From positions 153,088,845-153,152,844 of the forward strand of contig JALGPY010000002.1 in the NCBI GenBank assembly GCA_023055425.1: a DNA stretch of 64,000 nt, given 5' to 3'. Source of the stretch: Linanthus parryae. Its lineage: Eukaryota > Streptophyta > Magnoliopsida > Ericales > Polemoniaceae. Both the position numbers and the translations under genes were made by a program. The notes under the pieces were generated by a model, which saw nothing but the letters and a program-made list of their open reading frames with translations, did no database searches and had not been told where the DNA came from. Position 1 is the first letter of the stretch, and each line of letters opens with the position of its first letter. This document shows positions 23,914 through 36,180 of this stretch, piece after piece.

Positions 23914-24130
23914 GGTTACAAAGACGTGGAATTTTAACAACCTTCCTTAAAATCATCCAGAAGCTCCGCTACGAGACAAATAGCTTCAATACCCGTATGA
24001 TAATCACTATCATATTTGTGCATCGTGAGTCGGTGCAACGAATTTGTAACAGAAAATTCAGCGCATCCATCACAACTATATCTTTCTGGTGATCTTATGA
24101 ATGAAATGTTTTGTTTCTAAAAAAAAAAAA
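23914..24130 (+). mobile_element. Short retroposon with poly(A) and 10-bp target duplication
   Basis: A 217-bp segment ends in about 12 A residues and is flanked by direct repeats GTGCCATAAT at 23904-23913 and 24131-24140. I see no tRNA-like A/B boxes, so a severely 5'-truncated LINE fits better than a SINE. Confidence 0.65.
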
Positions 24131-24140
24131 GTGCCATAAT

Positions 24141-24522
24141 CAATATCAACAACTTGCAACTTGTGTGACCATCCACCAGTACTCCCAACTCACCTAAACA
24201 TAGCCTACACAACTTGTAACATGAGTTGGAAATGGAGTGGCTCCCAACTAACAAAACTTCTATTTCCTCTCCCATTTTCTTCTGATATGTTGCGTGGCTG
24301 CTGCCCCGTGGACTTTTTACTCCCAAGTTTCAGATCAAAAAAAAGCCCAAGAAAGAAACACAGAGAAAGCGAAAGAGACGACGACTCAATAGCTACAGAC
24401 AGAGACGCTATTCCCCTCTCTTCTTCCTCTTCTGACTCTTCAAAAAGCCCTAACGATCATGAACATTCAATTCAACTGAAAACTACCGTTTCCAATTCCT
24501 CCTCAAAGTCGCCATCTCCCCA
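24141..24522 (+). promoter_or_regulatory. Promoter and 5' leader region of the WRKY gene
   Basis: The interval between the retroposon and the WRKY start codon should hold the promoter and leader. I see no clear TATA box. A CT-rich stretch is present near 24410-24440. A six-codon upstream ORF (MNIQFN, 24459-24479) ends 43 nt before the main ATG. The transcription start is not identifiable from sequence alone. Confidence 0.4.
24459..24479 (+). promoter_or_regulatory. Upstream ORF in the WRKY leader
   Basis: ATG at 24459 opens a six-codon frame, MNIQFN, stopping at 24479, 43 nt before the main start. If it lies in the transcript it could dampen translation of the WRKY protein. The transcript start is not known. 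Confidence 0.35.
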
Positions 24523-27500
24523 ATGGCTGAGAACGACGGATCGCCGTCAACGTCATCGTCGGCTCCTCCCCTCCTCCGCCCTACGATCGTCCTCCCCCCT
24601 CGCACCTCCATGGAGAGCCTCTTCACCGGCGGAGGAGCAGGACCAGGCGCCAGCCCTGGCCCCATGACTCTCGTCTCCAACTTCTTCTCCGACAACGATC
24701 CCGACTCCGACTGCCGCTCCTTCTCCCAGCTCCTCGCCGGCGCCATGGCTTCCCCCGCCGCCGCCGTCAGGAGGGAGGATTTCTCCGGTCAAGGCAGCGG
24801 CGATTTGGATTTCCGGTTCAAGCAGAACCGGCCCTCCGGTTTGATGATTGCTCAGTCGCCCATGTTTACTGTGCCTCCGGGCTTGAGCCCGACTAGCTTG
24901 TTCGAATCCCCTAGATGGTTCTCTCCCGGTCAGGTATCAACGCTTTGACCTTCTATATCTTCAGTATACAATTAATGCCACAATTTGCTCTAGTATTCAT
25001 TTGATACCAGAAATGGAAAGAGAAGTTTTTGTTTCAAAAGCTCAATTGTTGGAGAATTTTTTGTTTGCTCTAAGAGCAAATGATGTGGCCTTGCTTTAAC
25101 CATACAATACAGAACACGTATTGAAGAAAGAGAATGTGTGGCAGACAAAAGAAAGTGGATTTTCTACCTGTCCTGACGTGTCATGTGATTATATTGATTA
25201 GAGGACCATGACAAATTTGCTCTTGGAGCAAGCAATAATTACTCCAATTGTTGACTGGAATTTAAATTGAAGGGTATGGTTGCGGATCGAATTAATGGTG
25301 GGGAGTTGAGCTATATTTAATGAAAAAGATTGTTCATACCAACTTGAGGTTATTATTGGAGCAAAAAGAGTTCAATTCCTGTTCTGTTTGGAAATTTATC
25401 TTGTTCGAACGGCTCTAGATTGTTCAAATTTTCAATTTGATGATCTTCTAGATTCTAAAAGGTTTACTTGATTTGGAGTTGGTTAGTTTATAAACGGATG
25501 GCAAATAGGTCTGCTAATAGTTATGAATGCACATGAAGGAATGTCTAAATACGGTCTCATGACAGAGTACAATCAGTAAGCATGTGATTGAGTACATTAT
25601 TGGCCATGGGTAGGAGACAATAGCATACAACTGTTATGAATGCTTATTTCGGCCTCTTAGGTAGTACAATTGAATGTTTCTGCTTGTTGTTCTTTACTTT
25701 TTTTCATTATATCCAGGTTTACCTTACCGGCATATATCTATCTACGTCACTATCTATGAGCTTAACTAGAAATGTAAATTAACTCCCACGGGTGTTCTCT
25801 CGGGTTTTCATTTTGTCATTTTGTATGGTTTCCTTGTAGGGTCATTTTGGAATGTCCCACCAGCAAGCACTGGCACAGGTTACTGCTCAAGCTCATTCAG
25901 AAATGCAAATCCAAGCTGAATTTCAATCTTCTTTAACGGCAGCATCTGGCCCACCATTGCAATTAGTTCCATATTTTACGAACAATGCTGCATCCCAACA
26001 GCATATGCAACCATCTATGCCGGATTCTACCATCATTAGAGAGTCATCTGATGTCTCTCATTCGGACCATAGGTCTCATGCTTCTTCCCTTGTTGTTGAT
26101 AAGCCTGCTGATGATGGCTACAACTGGAGGAAATACGGGCAGAAGCAGGTCAAGGGCAGTGAATATCCTCGAAGTTACTACAAATGTACATCTCCGAATT
26201 GTCCAGTCAAGAAGAAGGTCGAACGTTCTCTTGATGGTCAAGTGACTGAAATCATATACAAGGGACAGCATAACCATCAGCCCCCTCAAACTAGCAAACG
26301 TGCAAAAGAAGCTGCAAATCTGGGTGAAAATTCAAATCATCAGGGGAATTATGAATTGGCTATGGAAGGTAGGGCGATGCCTGCTTATTCATTGTTATCA
26401 AAGGATCAGGAATCTAGTCGAGCTACCTCGGGTTCAAGTGACAGTGGGGAAGTAGGTGATAATGAAAATAGAGGTGATGAGAGGGATGATGATGAACCTG
26501 AAGCTAAAAGAAGGTATACTGAATTGGCAACACTGAAAGAATCCCTCATGTTGCTTTTTCTTCCTCTTATGATTATTAATGTAATATGTTTCATTTTATC
26601 TTGCCTATGTCCTTCAGGAACACGGAGCTAAGAGTTTCAGATCATGCTTCATCACAACGCACAGTCGCGGAACCAAGGATCATTGTGCAGACTACCAGCG
26701 AAGTTGATCTTTTGGACGATGGCTACAGATGGAGAAAGTATGGCCAGAAAATTGTCAAAGGAAATCCTTATCCCAGGTTATACTTCTCCCCAATTTGGAT
26801 TCCCATTTATGGTCATATGGACGTACCTATCCGCTGATTGAATGTCATGTCATGGTAGTAGCATGAGACAAGGAGAAGCAAATCATCCCTATGCCTATTG
26901 TATCTGTTGACCCTGTACCTGTACTACCCAGTACAAACTCAGGGATTGTACATGAAATACTTAGAATCTTTCAGCTAAAATCCAACTCATTTCTTCCCGG
27001 AGGAAGAAGATTCACCCAAACTTCATAGAGTTGTTTTAGCGTAGGATGTAGGTAATAAGTGATATCCTAATCCACTGATATTCAGTTCAATTTAACTTGT
27101 TTATTGAAATGTAACTTAAATCCATATAAAGTGGTAGGTTTGCCACCCAAAGCCATAGTGGTTATCTTTCCACGTCGTTTAGTTAAATAGGTCTAAGGAA
27201 AATATAGCTGATGGGAGCTATTTAAAGACAAAAATCGAGTCTTGATCTTCTTTAAAGCTGATTTTTTTCAGGTGCTTAATGCATATGAAGTAATTCAGCA
27301 TTATCGTAGCTTCACTCATGTTGCTCTTATAAAACATGGGTACCTAGGATAAGTTGTCAATTAAAGGAACTAGAAGATTCGTTTGCGACCAATTTGGCCG
27401 ATTTCTCGCTGTTCATGTCCAAGCAATTTGGCAGTAGCACATATCATTCTGACGCAGTCGGAAAACGACACGAAGAACATGAACTGTCTTCGGAAAAGAT

Positions 27501-28772
27501 AAATGACTCTCAAAACTGAGAAATCTGAATTTTATTCAATAATAGGTGAAAAGATGAATTACCCGAAGGTTTACAACGCTTAAATATACTAAATTTTTTG
27601 CAAAAATCAAAATTTGCCAAAAATGGAAATAATTCTAAAACTATCAAATTCAGAAAATATGAGAGATTACGAGAAATCTCCAATTTACAGAATTTGATTT
27701 GGACTTTCCTACTAAAAGTTATCAAATAAACAAATATTTACTAAAGTCACGAGTTATTCTCAAAACGGTGTCTGGACTCAGAAATATGTATGGCTCGATT
27801 ATATATCGGATCCCTTCCCCTGATTCTGCGTTTTGTCCGAAACTGCTTTTCACAATTTGACGAAATTCTCCTTAAATCTTGTCCTATACATGGCTACATC
27901 ACATTCTGTTACCTGCTATTCAGATTGTCTCTGAGTCTATGTCATGTTATGAATTATGATAACACCTGTCACTTGTATAAAGACATAAATATAAAATTTT
28001 CCCTGGAGCTACCTAGTATGCTGTATATTTTCTCAGTCTTCATATTCTATTAGTTCATCCCTTTCACTTTTTTCATTTTGTGACAGTAAGTTGTCGTGTT
28101 TTCCAATTCCTTTTGGGTTAGGGACTACGTTCTTTTCACCTCATTGATTGTGGATTGATTTTACCAAGAAATTTAGAAGTAGAAATTAAGTACTCCCGTT
28201 TCACAAAACTTGTGGATATTTGACACTACAGACAGTGCACTTATGATTAAGTTGACTTGGGTTTAGTTCAAAAATTGGTTTAAAAGAAACGGTAAGTTCA
28301 AATTGGTTTAAAAGACTACGTTCTTTTCACCTCATTGATTGTGGATTGATTTTACCAAGAAATTTAGAAGTAGAAATTAAGTACTCCCGTTTCACAAAAC
28401 TTGTGGATATTTGACACTACAGACAGTGCACTTATGATTAAGTTGACTTGGGTTTAGTTCAAAAATTGGTTTAAAAGAAACGGTAAGTTCAAATTGACCT
28501 TTTGACCTCCGGGAAAGCATGGCCATTGGATTTATGACTTTTTGCCATAATAGGTATCTCAAGTAAATAGAGACAGCCGTACTCAAAATACAAAGAAGTA
28601 GAGTATCCCTTAATACATGCTCAAAGATGTGCATGACATCCCTCGCTACAAAGAGGTGCATTCCTTAAAACAGGACAAAAATATTGAAGAGGTCCGTCCT
28701 CCTTTTTTACTCATCGCATATAGAACTTTTAAACTAAGTTATCCATTTGTTCTGGCCACCAACTTCCTACAA

Positions 28773-28825
<53 letters not shown>

Positions 28826-31800
28826 TTACTGTGGAAAATATCTATTCAATCCCAAGTAGAGAATACTCTTGTTCGCAACTGAAATTCGCTAGCAGGCACT
28901 AAAAGCACTTGGAGTGAAGAATAGTGTAGTCAGTTGAGCCTGCTTCACATGCAGGGTGTTGTCAGTAGAGATCCTATCACACAGTTTTTGCAGAGTCTCA
29001 ACTTGAACTTTATATTACCCATGCCCAAAGAAGTACTTCTATAATCACTGTGTAACTCATCATGTCAGTTTTCTTTTAAACGATATCTGTTAGAAAGCTC
29101 CAAAGACCACTCAACTAAGTTTATTGGCAGAGTCCAAATGACTGAGTTGAGCCACAACAGGTCTAAAAGAAACCTTCCTCCTCAATTGTAATTTTGTTTG
29201 AATTCTTCTTTATGGTGGCTTGCAAGATCTTCTCCAGCTTCTTGCTTCGATGACTCATTATTGGTGAACAAAGAGATACACTAGGTGTGAGGCTTGAGGC
29301 GTACTGTCATTAATTAGCCTCTCCTCTTCAATGAACCTGCTCTTCCAAGTGGCACTCAGATTTATCTGAAATGAGCTTTTGGAGGAAAATCAAGCCTCAT
29401 GAGCAAAGAGTATCACTTTAATTTTCAGATTGGCTGTTCGAACCTTTTTTCTTTTGACCTTGCCAGGGTTGGCTTATTACATTTTTCGCCAGGGTTTTTC
29501 CTAAATCTACAAAAAGCATTTTCCCATTTTAACCAGGGTTGGCTTTTCCCTTGGTCTAAAATGGCATGTAATTAGAGCAACGGTCATGTGCAGCCCAAAT
29601 TTCCATCTCCTTTCTCAAAAGACATCTGGTATTATCACCCAACAAAACTTCCGACATTAATTGAAAGGATAGCCACATTCCTCATTTCGAAATCCTACAA
29701 CCTGATTTGCTCCGAGATAAGGACGAATTGATGAACTCGTCCATAGTCAATATTAAGTTATTACAAGGCACTGAAAGATTTCTCTTGTCTATTCTCTTTA
29801 AACTAAGGAGCTACTCCATTCATATTCGATAAAGACATCATAGATTGGAAATGTTTTCCGTATATTTTTCTCTAATTAATTATTGCCAAAAAAATGTGAA
29901 AAAGAGCTTCAAAGCAAACCATTTTAGCATTCCTCAATATACAATTGACCAAGTACCTAGGCACCCAGTTTTTGTCTTCTGTCTGTGTTCCTCTGAGTTT
30001 CAGCGCTAAGGTATATCTTAACATGGATTTCTGACATTTCTCTGCCCTCCATGCTCCTGGGATCCTATTATTGTCATCCTTCTGTTAATCTGTCCTCTTT
30101 TCTTCCGCAGTTTCACTTTACCAGCTTGTCCCCTTTTTCACGCTAATTTTTAATAAATTTGCAAAGTTTCCTCTACATCCCTTCTCATGGATATGACTAG
30201 CTTTCCTCATTAGCTGCTTCAAAGCTTGTGTATGTTTGAGTTACCACCAGTGCCCCATTCTAATTCTTGGACGAAGTGCATGGGTGAGGATAGCATTGTA
30301 GTGATACTACAGCTGTTTTAGGTGCTCATGTTTCTCTCCGTAACTAGGTGAAATTGAAAAACCTATCAATCAATCTAGTGCTTCAGAGTATGACGGTGAG
30401 GATGGAGGCATGCGCAGATCTACTAGAGAGTAAGTAGGGGCTACAAGCCCTCTCAACTTCTTGAAATTCATATTTTACCCCACAGATTATTAAGTTTGTT
30501 CAGTATAGCCCATAGAGAATTACGTTTTAGTTCCAAATGTAGAGTTTTTTAGTTCATCAAATGCAATGTTTCTTAACCCCCAAGAGATTATAAATTTACG
30601 AGTGATACCCACTAATAGAAACTAAGTTAAACCAAACAATATTCACGCTATCGGAGAGAGAACCGAGACTCCAGAAAGCTACACTCATCTTGTATTACTG
30701 AACATCCTACTATATACTAGCCCCCGCTGTAATAAATTCCTAGATCCACCTCTGGATGGAGGCAAGATATTTTGAACCCAAATCAACCAGTGGATTTAAT
30801 GTGGGCCTGCTTTGATGCTTTTCACATCTGAGACCAACGGAAGAAAAAGATTTGTTTGCAGGTTAGCCTATAAAAAACTTGTATGCCGGTTGTCAGAATT
30901 GATAAATAAAGTAATTCTTTTATTGGGGGTCTTGCTGAAGTATAGATTTCAAAGCACTGGTCAGGTAGGGAAACTGTTTGTACCTTTTCGTCTTCTTGGC
31001 GGAGGGAAGTTAGAGCTGTTTCTTGGGAGTATTAACCTTGCCCCATACAATCAATCAATCATTCTTGAATTACTCTCATCTTTCTTTGGGGTTGTCTAGA
31101 AGGATGCGAGTAAATTTTGAGACTTCTAAGACTAATTTTACTTTCTGCACCAATAAAATCCTTCTTTCTCCATTGAAGGCACTTTGGACAGCTAAACCTT
31201 ATGAAAGTGCATTGTCTACCTGCGTGTTTCTCATGATAAGTTCCTATCTGTCGATTCTCTGCTTTTGAGGAAGCATATGTGGTTGTTCTCTTAGATCACC
31301 AACTATTCATAGAAGTTGAACTGTGAGGAAACGACCAACATTTTGTATCTAGCTGTTTAGTGCTTCTCACTCATACAAATCCATGTTGAACATCGAGAGG
31401 GAAACCAGATTCAACAGGTGAGTCAACAAACACAATAATGTGCAATTGACGAAATATTAAACATGCTTGAAAATCATAATCTAATGGCACGTTTGGTTTT
31501 CCGGACTAGTCAGATTGGAATGGACTGGATTATGTTAGCCGGATAGGATTAGCTGAGCTATAATTAATACTATGTTTGGATTGTACGGTATTAAATCAGT
31601 TTTAAGGTACAAATAGTCCAATCCAACTGATCCCCTCATGCAAGAGGGGATTAATTTATGGTATTAAACACCATCTTTCACTATTTAGTAATGGTATTAA
31701 AATTAGGCCAGAACAACCCTACATAATATTAGTCAATACTTGGACTATATTTAGTCCAAACTCAGCCAATACTGCTGATCCTAGAAAATCAAACGAACCA

Positions 31801-34151
31801 TAATAGGTGATTAACCAAATAGGAAGTAAAGCCATGACATATGTATATGATTGAGTTTCTTTGTGCCGCATTTGCAAGGACAGAACAATAGAATGTTTTT
31901 CTAGGAAAAAGTCGCCACTCAATGGTGATGATTGCGCTCTGGATGTCGCAAGTGATATCATATATATCTTTTTTAACTTTGGCTCTGTTTCATTGGTGAG
32001 AAATCATTTTCCTGTAAAATGTTTTTCCTTAATTCGGTGTTTGGTTCGCAATTTGTCTCGTAACATCTTTTACCACGTGAAATGTGTTCACTCAAACAAT
32101 GTGAAATTAATCACATGTTTAAAATCCGTCAAATCATTTTCCGGATAGTGAGAGCGTGACAACACATGTAACACATCAGCTACCAAGATCCACCATTGCG
32201 ACCACCTACATCAACTGCCACCGCTGCCCACTGCCACCACCGCCCTCACTGCCGTCGTCGCCCACTGCCACCACAACTGCCACCATCCTTGCCGCCAGCC
32301 GTTGCTCCACCACCACCTCTCCTGCCACCAGTCGTTGCTCCACCACCACAAACTGCCGCAACTCCACCACTTGGCCATTACAATTTAATAGATATCAAGT
32401 TTCGAGACTCAAAGCCAAACTTTTCATAAGCTCAAACTAATTTACACCTAAACCTGAACCAACTAATTAAATTGTTACATATGAAAATTTTCATAATTTC
32501 AAATGCACAAGTAAAATGTTTTTCAAGTGTCAACCAAACACAAGAAAATGATTGCAGAGAAATCTCTTTCACAAAAAATATTTTACCTGTAGAACAGTTC
32601 CCTTTTTAAAACCTTTAACTGCCAACCAAACGGAGCCTTCATGTCTTGGTGATTTTCGTCCTGATTACTTTGGGCGAGATGGGTATCCTATCATCTGAAA
32701 GAGATACATACCATAGGCAGGGCTAGGCCATTAATGCTTATGTGGCTATTAAATTACTCCATAATCCATAGTAGTATGATTTATTCCTTACCTGGCTTGA
32801 ATGATTTCCTTGGCTGCCAAATCGTATGGGGGACTAGTACGATAAGTTGCACCTTAATAGATTTGTCATAATGGAACCTACTGGGGAAATATCTGTGTTC
32901 CGGGCACCAACAAGGTTGAGCATAACCGATAGATGGCTGGGCTCCTTAAGCACGAAGTCGTGGGATCAAACCCAGATGCGCATGCATGTGTGATGAGTAT
33001 GCTTTGTTGGGAGAGTCAAATCTTAAATGCCACTTCGTGATCTCTACTGATTTTTGTCCTGATTACTTTGGGCGAGATGGGTATCCTATCATCTGAAAGA
33101 GATACATACCATAGGCAGGGCTAGGCTATTAATGCTTCTGTGGCTATTAAATTACTCCATAATCCATAGTAGTATGATTTATTCCTTACCTGGCTTGAAT
33201 GATTTCCTTGGCTGCCAAATCGTATGGGGGACTAGTACGATAAGTTTCACCTTAATAGAGTTGTCATAATGGCACCTACTGGGGAAATATCTGTATTCCG
33301 GGCACCAACAAGGTTGAGCATAACCGATATATGGCTGGGCTCCTTAAGCACGAGGTCGTGGGATCAAACCCAGATGCGCATGCATGTGTGATGAGTATGC
33401 TTTGTTGGGAGAGTCAAATCTTAAATGCCACCTCGTGATCTCTACGCCTCAGGCGGATTCAGTTTCTGGCTGTTGGCTGGGGGACACACCCTACAAACTA
33501 GTACTACCTGTGTTCTCTGTGAATCTTGACAGTTTGACTTTTTCCCCCGTAACCGGATCACTTTGACCCAGTGATTTTGGATAGCAAACGATGCATTTCT
33601 TTGTAATTTTTCATGGTGTTGTAAAGTTTACTCTACATCATGATGCAAAGATCATCAAATTCTTGGATCGTTTTACTAATCACATCACTGAATCAAACTG
33701 ACCCAGTGAATAGTGGTAAAAGTCGAAACTGTGAAGATTCAGAGAGAACAGATGAAGTAGAAACATTAGGAAATGTCTCCACCTGCAGTAAATTTATGTG
33801 TCGTTGTACATTTTATTTCGGTTATATATTTGTTTTTAATTTCTTATACTTCCTATCTGCAGGAGCTATTACAAGTGCACGAGCCAAGGGTGTAACGTCC
33901 GGAAGCACGTGGAGAGAGCTGCAAGCGACCCCAAAGCTGTCATCACCACTTATGAGGGTAAACACAATCACGACCCTCCGGCAGCTAGAAACAGCAGTCA
34001 CAACACCGCCAACAATAACAATACATTACAACTGAAGCCACAAAACGCCCCAGTATCCAACAGGCATAATACTTCAGGGAGACAACCAGATTATGCAAAC
34101 AATGATTCGCAGCCTATACCGCTCCTACGATTCAAAGAAGAACTAACATAG
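24523..34151 (+). CDS. WRKY3/4: Group I WRKY transcription factor (WRKY3/WRKY4 type)
   Basis: Nuclear DNA-binding regulator that recognises W-box (TTGAC) promoter elements. In Arabidopsis the WRKY3/4 pair acts in pathogen and senescence responses; the role here is inferred. Exons 24523-24933, 25840-26513, 26618-26776 and 33863-34151 give 510 aa, all with GT-AG introns in frame. The N-terminus has [16 protein letters not shown] and [10 protein letters not shown], then [20 protein letters not shown], motifs typical of this subgroup. The N-terminal WRKYGQK is at 233-239 with zinc ligands C253, C258, H281 and H283. The C-terminal WRKYGQK is at 400-406 with C420, C425, H449 and H451. The third intron splits the Arg codon of PYPR|SYYKC, the conserved group I position. 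That intron is 7,086 bp, unusually long. Both domains are complete, so it appears functional. Confidence 0.95.
28123..28495. repeat. 191-bp tandem duplication in the WRKY intron
   Basis: GACTACGTTCTTTTCACCTC begins copies at 28123 and 28314. The copies are almost identical through GGTAAGTTCAAATTG. Each contains GTACTCCCGTTTCACAAAAC, resembling a Stowaway-type terminus, so the duplicated block may itself contain MITE sequence. Confidence 0.9.
28779..28822. repeat. (TA)n microsatellite
   Basis: About 22 uninterrupted TA units within the WRKY intron. Confidence 0.95.
30430..30760. repeat. Dispersed repeat copy, related to 11120-11240
   Basis: It starts GTAGGGGCTACAAGCCCTCT and runs into CAACTTCTTGAAATT, closely matching the segment around 11145. 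It ends TAGCCCCCGCTGTAAT...GATCCACCTCTGG, roughly inverted relative to its start, which suggests a TIR element. There is no coding sequence, and exact ends are uncertain. Confidence 0.5.
31495..31800. mobile_element. Tourist-like (PIF/Harbinger) MITE
   Basis: A 306-bp element whose ends, TGGCACGTTTGGTTTTC and (from the right) TGGTTCGTTTGATTTTC, are inverted repeats. It is flanked by the 3-bp target duplication TAA at 31492-31494 and 31801-31803. The interior has ATAGTCCAATCCA, GGTATTAAACACCAT and TTAGTCCAA motifs shared with the copy near 39340-39540. Confidence 0.8.
31981..32637. mobile_element. TIR element with GGCTC(T/C)GTTT ends
   Basis: Ends GGCTCTGTTTCATTGG and, from the right, GGCTCCGTTTGGTTGG are inverted repeats. 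Further inside, GAAATCATTTTC and GAAAATGATTGC also pair. The centre (about 32205-32370) has proline/threonine-codon-like CCACCA/GCCACC repeats but no transposase. A target duplication is not clear. Confidence 0.6.
32651..33445. repeat. 398-bp tandem duplication with a tRNA-like, SINE-like tail
   Basis: Two head-to-tail copies start GATTTTCGTCCTGATTAC at 32651 and GATTTTTGTCCTGATTAC at 33049, differing at only a handful of positions. Each contains AGCACGAAGTCGTGGGATCA followed by AACCCAG, reminiscent of a Pol III box B in a tRNA-derived SINE. I do not see a convincing box A. The near-identity implies a recent duplication. Confidence 0.85.
33504..33757. mobile_element. Stowaway-like MITE, copy 1
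   Basis: Ends CTACCTGTGTTCTCTGTGAA and (from the right) CTTCATCTGTTCTCTCTGAA are inverted, with TA on both sides as target duplication. The interior shares AGTTTGACTTTTT, TTTGGATAGCAAA and GTTGTA.AGT...CTCTACA with copies at 40314 and 41572. It ends about 105 bp before the last WRKY exon. Confidence 0.8.
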
Positions 34152-34620
34152 CTTCTCCACTTCAGTAAACTTGGAAAGATCTCCAGTGTTTGCGCGTGAA
34201 AACATGAAGGAACCTTGATCTGGGTTTTTGGCTGAAGTGGGAGTAGCAAGTTCCTTCTGCGAGCTTTTTTTTCTTTCTTTTTTTTTTTTTTTTTTTTTTT
34301 TTTTCTGTTGAGTTAATATGTTTTTGGTGGCCACAGCTTTTGATGATGCTTGATCACCATCTTCCCAAAGTTGATAACAAGTAAAAAGGATGTGTAAAGA
34401 AAAAAATGAGAGAGATATATATACTCTAAAGTTAAAAGGTAGCAAAGATAAAAATGAGCTCAGATGTTTTTTGTATGTAAAAGGGTTTGATGGAGCTCAT
34501 GTAATTGTTATAGTATTCTTGTGTATTATTTTCTTGTAAAAAAATGAGAAAATTGATTGTAGTGTTGTGCTGTTGTTGTTACATGTGGAATGGATTCAAG
34601 TTATTACCATCACATTTTTC
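34152..34620 (+). other. WRKY gene 3' UTR and downstream sequence
   Basis: Non-coding sequence after the WRKY stop. It contains a long T run at about 34265-34304, broken by a few C residues. No polyadenylation site can be fixed with certainty. Confidence 0.5.
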
Positions 34621-34902
34621 TTTTAATCTGGACCATTTCTGGATTCGTGCATGCTATTCTTCTCCGCGTTGTTCCGGGAGTTTTTGTCAGTTAGATGGCT
34701 GAATTTTGAGTCTGATTTTCCCGCCGTCGAAGAGCTTGTCGGCGGGGAGAGGGGTTCTGTGTAGCTTTCCGGTGAAATTGAACTCGTAATCGTTGTAATC
34801 TGTTGCTGGGTTTTAGAGATTGGTTGAGGAATTCGGGGATAGGGAAGCAACAGAGGTGGGGGAGGTGTTGAGATTGGCGAAAACAGAGGCGGAGGTTAAG
34901 GA
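34621..34902. other. Unassigned sequence with overlapping open frames
   Basis: Both strands are open over part of this stretch, including a minus-strand 75-codon frame (34850-34623) beginning [19 protein letters not shown] do not recognise it. It abuts a hAT-like element and may be the cut end of a lost gene. Confidence 0.3.
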
Positions 34903-35425
34903 TGGTAATTGGGTCCGATCGGATCTGATATCCGACATGTTCCGACATCCTAATAGAGTAGATTCGATCCGATCTGTTTACAAATGGATCGGATATAGAT
35001 CACAAGTTTTGTGATCCACGAAACCGATCCGATCCGATTAGGATATCAGACCTAATAAATTCAACAACATACATGTATTAATATAATTACCTATATAAAT
35101 TTAACTATGTTTACTTCACATAACGTCATAAGTTTTATTGTGAATAAATTGATAAAATCATAGATGGAAAGTGTATGTTAAATTGTTAATTCAGTTTTAA
35201 TTCTAAATTGATTTTTATTGTAAATAAATTGTTAAAATCATAGATGTAAAGTGTATGTTAATTAAGTTTTAATTCTAACCCATATTTTTGACATGTCAAA
35301 AGAACTAAAAACATTGTTCGCCATGATCCGATGAATAATCCGATTCGAATCCAGCAAAATCCGGTCCGAATTCGATCCAATCCAAAACCTTATGGGTTGG
35401 ATCTGGATCTAGGCTGTCCCGGCGC
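34903..35425. mobile_element. hAT-like element remnant with GATCCGA subterminal repeats
   Basis: It begins AAGGATGGTAATTGGGTCCG. GATCCGATC-type words are dense at 34915-35045 and 35325-35420 around an AT-rich centre. This is the same design as the remnant at 22800-23398. The right terminus is poorly conserved, and no 8-bp target duplication is found. Confidence 0.5.
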
Positions 35426-36180
35426 TGAAGAACTAGTTGCTGAAGGGCTGAGGACTGGAAGGGCAGGTCAAGTACGGGGTGGTCCAGCCACTGTCAAAGT
35501 TAAAGTTGACGGCCGGCGGCGGCATCATCATCACCTCTGTCTCTATACCAGTTTAAGTAATTGGGGTTAAATGAGTCAACCATGTAAAACGAGTCCATTA
35601 ATTAGGTAGCATCTATTATTCACAACCAATCAAATATAGTCCGAACCAAATCCGACCAACCTGACCATTTTTTCGTGACACTTGTTATTCATAAGGGCTT
35701 GGCGCCAGAAGGAAGAATTCATCCATTTACGGTTGTGGTTGACGTAGCCTGAAAAGCTTCTTGCCCTGGCAGGATAGATTTTAAATTTTTTGATCCAGGA
35801 GGAGCAAAGAAAGCTGCAGCTATCCTGCATGGCATCCATTTTTTCAAGCTGCTTGCATTATTCAAATACTTATGTTATGTCAGATATTCTTTCAGCTTGT
35901 CGAATTTTTACAAGGCATCGAAGAATATTCTTACACTGAGGAACCATTGATGGAGTCCATCATCGAGTAGCAGCTAGTTTATCCTTACGTCTCTTTTTAT
36001 ACACCTTTGTATGCCTCGCGCCTCCCTCTTTTTGCTTGCTTGATTTCTTTCATTTTTCGCTGAACTAGTTACTCTGAGTTGCTGGTTATGCTATTTTGGC
36101 TGCTGTATTCAAACTTTGATTGTTTTGGCTGTTATTGTTAATGAAGTTCTTAACCTTTCATTAAAAAAAGGGTAACTTGC
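35426..36180. other. Spacer with a probable LINE 3' end
   Basis: No intact gene. TTAATGAAGTTCTTAACC followed by TTTCATTAAAAAAAG at about 36140-36172 resembles the 3' terminus of a plant L1 LINE (plus orientation). The preceding ~500 bp carry no convincing domain. Confidence 0.4.

Larger units (their letters stand above)
26777..33862 (+). other. 7.1 kb third intron of the WRKY gene, filled with repeats
   Basis: It begins GTTATA at 26777 and ends CTGCAG at 33862, inside the C-terminal WRKY domain. It contains a 191-bp tandem duplication (28123), a TA microsatellite (28779), a dispersed-repeat copy (30430), a Tourist-like MITE (31495), a TIR element (31981), a 398-bp tandem duplication (32651) and a Stowaway-like MITE (33504). 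The stretches 26840-28120, 28823-30420 and 30770-31490 show nothing I can name. I saw no coding gene inside it. Confidence 0.85.

Noticed and set aside
24483..24792. Antisense ORFs opposite WRKY exon 1
   Set aside because: GC-rich shadow frames of a well-supported exon.
32930..33000. Possible tRNA gene
   Set aside because: Only a box-B-like motif is present; no cloverleaf arms could be paired.
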